Part shown: piece after piece, positions 51,642 through 56,458 of the stretch
Numbering within the stretch: position 1 is the first letter of the stretch
Layout of the letters: each line of letters starts with the position of its first letter
From: Novosphingobium sp. ERN07
GTDB taxonomy: Bacteria > Pseudomonadota > Alphaproteobacteria > Sphingomonadales > Sphingomonadaceae
Direction: 5' to 3'
Length of the DNA: 56,458 nt
Assembly (NCBI RefSeq): GCF_012641335.1
Contig: NZ_JABAID010000022.1
Location: 1 to 56,458 of the forward strand
Program-made: the position numbers and the translations under genes
Notes under the pieces: generated by a model
Databases searched by the model: none
Seen by the model: the letters and a program-made list of their open reading frames with translations, nothing else
What the model was told of the DNA's origin: nothing

Positions 51642-51710
51642 CTAGCGCATATAAGGTTGGTGTGAGTCGGGGAGGCCGCCTCGCTTTGATGATCTGGGGG
51701 AGCCTCGGAT

Positions 51711-52775
51711 ATGAGCAAGTTTGATTTCGGCGTCTTTATTGGACGCTTTCAGCCACTGCACGTCGGCCACGAACACGTCATCGCGCGCACGCTCGAACAG
51801 GTCGAGCGGCTGATCGTGCTGGTGGGATCGGCCAATGTCGCCCGCGATCCGCGCAATCCTTTCACGTATGACGAGCGTGAGGCCATGCTGCGCTCCGCTT
51901 TCCGGCATGAAGTGGCGCAAGGCCGCCTGATCATCGCGCCGATCGACGATCACGTTTATTCCGACACCGCGTGGGTCGTGCAGGTCCAGCGCACGGTGCG
52001 TGCTTTGGTGCTGGAGCATGGCAACGGTCACGGCTTCCAGAACCACGGCCTGCGTGATTTCCGCGTGGCGCTGACAGGTTATGGCAAAGATGCCTCGTCC
52101 TTTTACCTCAAGCTCTTCCCAGAATGGGAGAACCTGCAGGTCGACAGCCAGTACGGCACCTTCTCGTCAAGCGATGTGCGCGTGCGCTACTTCCAGCGTA
52201 TCGCCGAAGTGCCCGCCAGCATCCTCTCTGCGGGCGTTGCCGACTTCCTGCGCGAATTCATGCTGGGCGATATGTTCAAGGCATTGCTTGAAGAAGCCGA
52301 GTTTCTCGCTGCCTATCCGGCGCAGTGGGGGAAGGGGCCCTTCGTCACCGCCGATGCGGTGGTCGTCCAGTCGGGCCACATTTTGCTGGTCGAGCGAGGA
52401 CGCGCGCCGGGCAAAGGGCTGCTCGCCCTGCCAGGCGGCTTCGTCAATCCGGCTGAGCGCATCCGCGATGCGGCGATCCGTGAACTGCGCGAGGAAACCG
52501 CGATCAGCGACGGCAAGGGTCAGATCCCGCCTGCCATGCTCGCCAGCTTTATCGAGGATGCTCGCACGCGGGTGTTCGATGCGCCGAACCGGTCCATGCG
52601 CGGGCGGATCATCACCCACGCATTCCTTTTCCGCCTGCCCGAACGTCGCAAGCTGTTCAGCGTGAAGGGCGGCGACGATGCGGCCCATGCGCAATGGTAC
52701 CGCTTCGGCGATCTTTCGCCTGAAATGCTGTTCGAGGACCACTGGGCCATCATCGAGGAAATGGCCGATCTTTGA
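51711..52775 (+). CDS. nadM: Bifunctional NMN adenylyltransferase/Nudix hydrolase
   Basis: 354 residues. N-terminal nucleotidyltransferase (VFIGRFQPLHVGHEHVI with the HxGH motif; SSSDVRVRYF) makes NAD from NMN and ATP. The C-terminal Nudix box GGFVNPAERIRDAAIRELRE, then ETAI should hydrolyse ADP-ribose. This fusion is known from Synechocystis and Francisella. It is followed by nadV after 59 bases, so together they convert nicotinamide to NAD under NrtR control. Confidence 0.93.
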   Translation: MSKFDFGVFIGRFQPLHVGHEHVIARTLEQVERLIVLVGSANVARDPRNPFTYDEREAMLRSAFRHEVAQGRLIIAPIDDHVYSDTAWVVQVQRTVRALVLEHGNGHGFQNHGLRDFRVALTGYGKDASSFYLKLFPEWENLQVDSQYGTFSSSDVRVRYFQRIAEVPASILSAGVADFLREFMLGDMFKALLEEAEFLAAYPAQWGKGPFVTADAVVVQSGHILLVERGRAPGKGLLALPGGFVNPAERIRDAAIRELREETAISDGKGQIPPAMLASFIEDARTRVFDAPNRSMRGRIITHAFLFRLPERRKLFSVKGGDDAAHAQWYRFGDLSPEMLFEDHWAIIEEMADL

Positions 52776-52834
52776 AAAACGACCCGCCGCGCAGGGGAGT
52801 CCTGCATCCGGCGACCATGTGAGGAGTTCACATC

Positions 52835-54325
52835 ATGACCAACCTGATCCTGGCGACAGACAGCTACAAGCAGAGCCACTTCCTGCAGTACCCGCCCGAG
52901 GCGCGTGCGATCAGCGCCTATATTGAGGCGCGGCCAAACGACTTTGCCGATGAAGTGCTGTTCATGGGCCTGCAGCCCTACCTGATCGACCGGCTAGAAC
53001 GGCCGATCAAGCAAGCCGACATCGACGAGGCCGAGGCGATCTGTGGCGCGCACGGTGTTCCCTTCAACCGCGAAGGCTGGCAGATCGTGCTCGACGAGCA
53101 TGGCGGATACCTGCCGATCGAGATCCGCGCCCTGCCCGAAGGCATGATCGTGCCGACCGGCGTGCCCATGGTGCAGGTCGAGACCACCGATCCGCGCCTG
53201 CCGTGGCTCGCGACCTTCATCGAGACCGCATTGCTCCGCGCGATCTGGTATCCGACCACAGTCGCCACGCTCAGCCGCCAGTGCCGCCTGATAATCCGTG
53301 CAGGGCTGGAGAAGACCAGCGAGGACGCCCTCGGCCAACTGCCGTTCAAGCTGCATGATTTCGGTGCGCGCGGCACCAGCAGCGGCGAGAGCGCAGGGCT
53401 GGGAGGCATGGCGCACCTCGTCAACTTCATGGGCACCGACACCATGGAAGGCCTGATCGCTGCGCGCCACTATTATGGTGCAGACATGGCCGGTTTCTCG
53501 ATCCCGGCGGCCGAACACAGCACGATGACCAGCTGGGGAAGAGCGCGCGAGGAAGCGGCCTATGCCAACATGCTCGACGCCTTCGAGGGCGTGGGCAAGT
53601 TGGTGGCGGTCGTGTCGGACAGCTACGATCTGGATGCTGCACTGACCGGCATCTGGGGCGGAAGCCTTCGCGATAAAGTGATGACCCGCAAGGGGACGCT
53701 GGTGCTTCGGCCCGACAGCGGCGATCCGGTGGAAACTCCGGTGCGCACGATCAAGACGCTTTGGGACGCCTTCGGCGGCACCATCAACGCCAAGGGCTAC
53801 CGCGTGCTCGACCCACACGTGCGCGTGATCCAGGGCGATGGAATGACGCCTAGCTCCATCGCCCGGCTGATTGACCGGCTGATCGAGGAAGGCTTTGCCA
53901 TCGACAACATCGTCTTCGGGATGGGCGGCGGCCTGCTCCAGCAGGTTAACCGCGATACCCTGCGCTTTGCCATGAAGGCCAATGCCATGCGTGATGCCGA
54001 GGGCGCGTGGCACGATGTGGCGAAGGCCCCCGCCACCGACCCTGGCAAGGCGAGCAAGGCGGGGCGGCAGGCGGTGGTGCTCGAAGCGGGCCGTATGGTC
54101 GCGCGGCGGATCGAGCAGGTGGCCGACACCAGCCATCGCCGTCCGCATCGGATTCGCCCTCAAGGCAGTGATCTGCCTCGTACATGCAAACCGCCACATC
54201 CCCTTCACGAGCGCAGGCAGTTTTGCGCACTTTCACCCGAGAGGCTCTGTTCATCGAAGCCGCGTCCGCTACCCCGACGACAGTCAGATTTTGAGCCAAA
54301 GCATATCCACTTTCGATGGCCATGA
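52835..54325 (+). CDS. nadV: Nicotinamide phosphoribosyltransferase with an aberrant C-terminus
   Basis: Makes NMN from nicotinamide and PRPP. The family is certain from DSYKQSHFLQYP, LHDFGARGTSSGESAGLG, SIPAAEHSTMTSWG, VVSDSYDL, LVLRPDSGDP and VFGMGGGLLQQVNRDT. After GKASKAGRQAVVLE the sequence changes into a low-complexity Arg/Pro/His tail unrelated to NAMPT, and the usual LLRPVF-type ending is missing. From about 54125 the same DNA encodes a lipoprotein on the other strand. So the true 3' end was lost by a rearrangement. Catalytic residues remain, but stability and activity are doubtful. Confidence 0.88.
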   Translation: MTNLILATDSYKQSHFLQYPPEARAISAYIEARPNDFADEVLFMGLQPYLIDRLERPIKQADIDEAEAICGAHGVPFNREGWQIVLDEHGGYLPIEIRALPEGMIVPTGVPMVQVETTDPRLPWLATFIETALLRAIWYPTTVATLSRQCRLIIRAGLEKTSEDALGQLPFKLHDFGARGTSSGESAGLGGMAHLVNFMGTDTMEGLIAARHYYGADMAGFSIPAAEHSTMTSWGRAREEAAYANMLDAFEGVGKLVAVVSDSYDLDAALTGIWGGSLRDKVMTRKGTLVLRPDSGDPVETPVRTIKTLWDAFGGTINAKGYRVLDPHVRVIQGDGMTPSSIARLIDRLIEEGFAIDNIVFGMGGGLLQQVNRDTLRFAMKANAMRDAEGAWHDVAKAPATDPGKASKAGRQAVVLEAGRMVARRIEQVADTSHRRPHRIRPQGSDLPRTCKPPHPLHERRQFCALSPERLCSSKPRPLPRRQSDFEPKHIHFRWP

Positions 54326-54428
54326 TCGTCTTCGTGGAAGGAACCGAGGCCAGAGAAGAAGGCCGTGCGACACAGCCACATAGCGCACATAGTAAGGCGA
54401 AAAGCAGGGAAGCGCGACTTAACTTCAC
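54130..54428 (-). pseudogene. 5' part of a small lipoprotein gene, truncated at the nadV junction
   Basis: Starts MKLSRASLLFALLCALCGC, a lipoprotein signal with lipobox LCGC. The mature part includes KVRKTACAREGDVAVCMYEA and HCLEGESDADGDGWC. After about 54130 the frame runs into the nadV gene on the opposite strand and becomes nonsense. Two different genes have therefore lost their 3' ends to one breakpoint. Confidence 0.6.
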
Positions 54429-54452
54429 AAAATAAGCATATTGTTGATTGCC

Positions 54453-54493
54453 ACTGAGAAGTGACCCGGGATTTCCATTGAGAATTGACCCGG
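54453..54493. repeat. Tandem IS21 terminal repeats
   Basis: Two 17-bp copies (54453-54469 and 54477-54493) with two mismatches, downstream of istB. Probable transposase binding sites at this end of the element. Confidence 0.75.
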
Positions 54494-54525
54494 TTGGATA
54501 TGTGTCCCCCGATGCGGGGGTGGGG

Positions 54526-55308
54526 TCAAGCGGGTGATTTTTCCTTTCGTGTCTTGGGTGGGGCGGCGCTGCTGGCCCTGAAGGGGAAGCTGTCGTTTCC
54601 GGTCTCCAGGATGTGGCAGTGATGGGGGAGGCGATCGAGCAGCGCGGTAGTCATCTTGGCATCGCCGAACACCCCGGCCCACTCGGAGAAGCTCAGGTTG
54701 GTGGTGATGATGACACTGGTGCGCTCGTAGAGCTTGCTGAGCAGGTGGAACAGGAGCGCACCGCCCGATGAGCTGAACGGGAGGTAGCCGAGCTCGTCGA
54801 GGATCACGAGATCGAGGCGGAGCAGCCGATCGGCGAGCTGCCCGGCCCGGTTCAGCACCTTCTCCTGCTCGAGGGCATTGACCAGGTCGACGGTGGCGAA
54901 GAACCGCACCTTCTTGCGATGATGCTCGACGGCCTGGATCCCGAGGGCCGTGGCTATGTGGGTCTTGCCGGTGCCGGGCCCACCGATCAGAACGACGTTG
55001 TTGGCCCCGTCGATGAAGTCGCCGCGATGGAGCTGGCAGACCATGGCATCGTTGATCTCGCTGGAAGCAAAATCGAAGCCGGTGAGGTCCTTGTAGGCCG
55101 GGAAGCGGGCCGCCTTGGTCTGGTAGGCGATCGAACGAACCTCGCGCTCGGCCACCTCGGCTTTGAGCAGCTGCGACAGGATCGGCACGGCGCCATCGAT
55201 CGCTGGTGCGCCTTGTTCGATGAGGTCCGCAACGGCCTGGGCCATGCCGTACATCTTGAGGCCACGCAGCATGACCACGACGGCAGCGCTGGCAGGATCA
55301 TGACGCAC
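54526..55308 (-). CDS. istB: IS21 helper ATPase IstB
   Basis: 260 residues from the GTG at 55308. AAA+ ATPase: Walker A GGPGTGKTHIATALG, Walker B LVILDELGYLPF, then SVIITTNLSFSEW and ALLDRLPHHCHILE. It assembles target capture for the IstA transposase. The start overlaps the istA stop by 11 bases, as is usual. Confidence 0.94.
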   Translation of the reverse strand: MRHDPASAAVVVMLRGLKMYGMAQAVADLIEQGAPAIDGAVPILSQLLKAEVAEREVRSIAYQTKAARFPAYKDLTGFDFASSEINDAMVCQLHRGDFIDGANNVVLIGGPGTGKTHIATALGIQAVEHHRKKVRFFATVDLVNALEQEKVLNRAGQLADRLLRLDLVILDELGYLPFSSSGGALLFHLLSKLYERTSVIITTNLSFSEWAGVFGDAKMTTALLDRLPHHCHILETGNDSFPFRASSAAPPKTRKEKSPA

Positions 55309-56386
55309 GGGCGTTCTCCCTGCTGCGCAGCGCATCGTAGCGCTCGACGTTGGCCTTGGGTTCGCGCCGCAGGGTCAGGGCCTGCGGCGCATCGATCTTC
55401 GGTGGTGTGCCAGTCTTGCCGTCGGTCAGCCGGTGCAGAAGGTTGAGCACGTGGGTCTTGGTCGGCACGCCGGCGTCCAGTGCGAGTTCGACCGCGCTGA
55501 GGACGGCCTGTTCATCGTGCTGAAGGACCAGGGCGAGAATCTCGGCTACCTCCCGGTCACCACCCGGGCGCTTCAGCAAATGGCCCTGCAACTGGCGGAA
55601 GGCCTCGGGCATCTCCTGGAACGGAGCGCCATTGCGCAGGGCTCCGGGTTTGCGCTGGATCACCGCCAGGTAGTGACGCCAGTCGTAGACCGTCCGTCCG
55701 GGCAGATGATGGGACCGCTCGATGATCCGTTCATGCTCGCACAGAACCCGACCCTCGGCCGCTACGACGATCCGGTCCGGATAGACGCGCAGGCTGACCG
55801 GGCGATTGGCGAAGGAGGCCGGCACGCTGTACCGGTTGCGCTCGAAGTGCACGAGGCAAGTCGGCGAGACCCGCTTGGCATGCTCGACGAAGCCATCGAA
55901 GGTGCGCCCCAGCGGCATCAGGCTGGCGACCTCGTCGGCCCAGGCATCGGCGATCGTCCCGGGCATGATGCCATGCTGAATCTCGCCCCATTGCTCGATG
56001 CAGCGCTGCTCGAGCCAGGCATTGAGCGCCGCAAGGTCAGGGAAGGAGGGTAAAGGCTGCCACAGCCGGCGCCGGGCATCCTGGACGTTCTTCTCGACCT
56101 GACCCTTCTCCCATCCGGCGGCAGGATTACAGAACTCCGGTTCGAACAGGTAATGGCTGGCCAGCGCCGAGAACCGGGCGTTGACCTGGCGCACCTTGCC
56201 GGCGCCGATCCGGTCGACCGCGGTCTTCATGTTGTCGAAGATCCCGCGCCGAGGCACTCCGCCCAGCACCCTGAACGCCTGGGTCAGGGCATCGAACAGC
56301 ATCTCGTGGGTCTGGAGCAGGTAGGCCCTGACGATGAAGGCCCGACTGTGCGACAGCTTGTGACCTGCCCCCCGGCAGTCCCTCGA
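55298..56386 (-). pseudogene. istA: IS21 transposase IstA, 5'-truncated
   Basis: Most of the C-terminal two thirds: RAYLLQTHEMLFDALTQAF, GGVPRRGIFDNMKTAVDRIG, YLFEPEFCNPAAGWEKGQVE (glutamate of the DDE core), ERNRYSVPASFANR. The N-terminal helix-turn-helix and first catalytic Asp are absent: upstream of KLSHSRAF the frame soon meets TGA (56389-56387). Another element appears to have cut into istA near 56360-56386. ATG 56302 would give a 334-residue product, but a full transposase is not made. Confidence 0.85.
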
Positions 56387-56389
56387 TCA

Positions 56390-56458
56390 TAACGAGAGTC
56401 CAGCGGTTAAATACGATGGCCCGGACGCCTGCACAAGCGCGTCGGGCATGATGCTCTC
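56390..56458. other. Foreign sequence at the window edge
   Basis: About 70 bases that do not continue the IS21 transposase. Too short to identify; probably the end of an element inserted into istA. Confidence 0.35.

Larger units (their letters stand above)
54449..56386 (-). mobile_element. IS21-family insertion sequence, 5' end disrupted
   Basis: istB and most of istA are present on the reverse strand. Near 54453-54493, two copies of a 17-bp repeat (ACTGAGAAGTGACCCGG and ATTGAGAATTGACCCGG, 15/17 identical, 24 bases apart) are the tandem terminal repeats usual for IS21. The other end is missing: istA coding stops matching near 56360-56386 and different DNA follows to the window end. Confidence 0.85.

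Noticed and set aside
1..56458. CRISPR arrays, tRNA or rRNA genes, plasmid origins
   Set aside because: Looked for regularly spaced repeats, tRNA-like cloverleaf ends and iteron or partition genes; none were seen.

Overview
The window is GC-rich, densely packed alphaproteobacterial DNA. Its content resembles a Novosphingobium/Sphingobium-type sphingomonad: CYP101-like P450s with small [2Fe-2S] ferredoxins, a catabolic TonB-dependent receptor, a PcaR/PobR-type IclR regulator and many acyl-CoA enzymes. The organism assignment is inferred from gene content; no rRNA, tRNA or CRISPR array was seen.

Layout: (1) 0.6-3.4 kb: a secreted N-acyl-D-amino-acid deacylase overlapping a Tat-exported alanine racemase. 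(2) 3.8-5.05 kb: an IS3-family insertion sequence with a -1 frameshift transposase. (3) 5.4-35.9 kb: a large catabolic island. It holds 3-oxoacid CoA-transferase, a PcaF-like thiolase, two TetR regulators, two P450-ferredoxin pairs, crotonase, GMC oxidoreductase, two paralogous aldehyde dehydrogenases, three SDRs, an acyl-CoA ligase, an Ltp2-like/DUF35 pair, a thioesterase, a second thiolase, four consecutive acyl-CoA dehydrogenase genes, a TonB receptor and a Rieske oxygenase. (4) 35.9-38.1 kb: a scarred stretch with a sigma-region-4-like mini-protein, remnants of an Excalibur-domain gene and a royal-jelly/yellow-family gene, and an HD-domain protein. (5) 38.2-50.96 kb: a lipid-related region. 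It has a TetR gene, a frameshifted desaturase, a six-gene overlapping operon (KAS III, NAD-dependent dehydrogenase, metallo-beta-lactamase-fold protein, F390-synthetase/PaaK-like enzyme, ATP-grasp enzyme, Rieske oxygenase), a three-domain MFS/acyltransferase/ligase fusion and another TetR gene. (6) 51-54.3 kb: NAD salvage genes nrtR, nadM-Nudix and nadV; the nadV 3' end is fused to a truncated lipoprotein gene. (7) 54.4 kb to the end: an IS21-family element whose istA is broken near the window edge.

The catabolic island reads as one pathway. The substrate enters through the TonB receptor and is oxidised by P450s or the Rieske enzyme. Alcohol and aldehyde are oxidised by GMC/SDR and ALDH enzymes, and the acid is activated to a CoA thioester. 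Degradation then follows by beta-oxidation with probably heteromeric acyl-CoA dehydrogenases and retro-aldol cleavage by the Ltp2/DUF35 pair, ending in thiolase and CoA-transferase steps. The gene set resembles steroid or terpenoid side-chain catabolism, but the substrate cannot be read from the sequence. A 17-bp palindrome (consensus TGNGCGATAATCGCNCA) recurs upstream of many of these transcription units and upstream of the IclR gene, so the island looks like a single regulon.

The best candidate for an undescribed system is the 40.4-46.7 kb operon. It has OleA-like and OleD-like enzymes but uses F390-synthetase-like, ATP-grasp, MBL and Rieske partners in place of the classical OleB and OleC. 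Related TetR-type palindromes lie both in front of it and in front of the divergent regulator 3.6 kb away.
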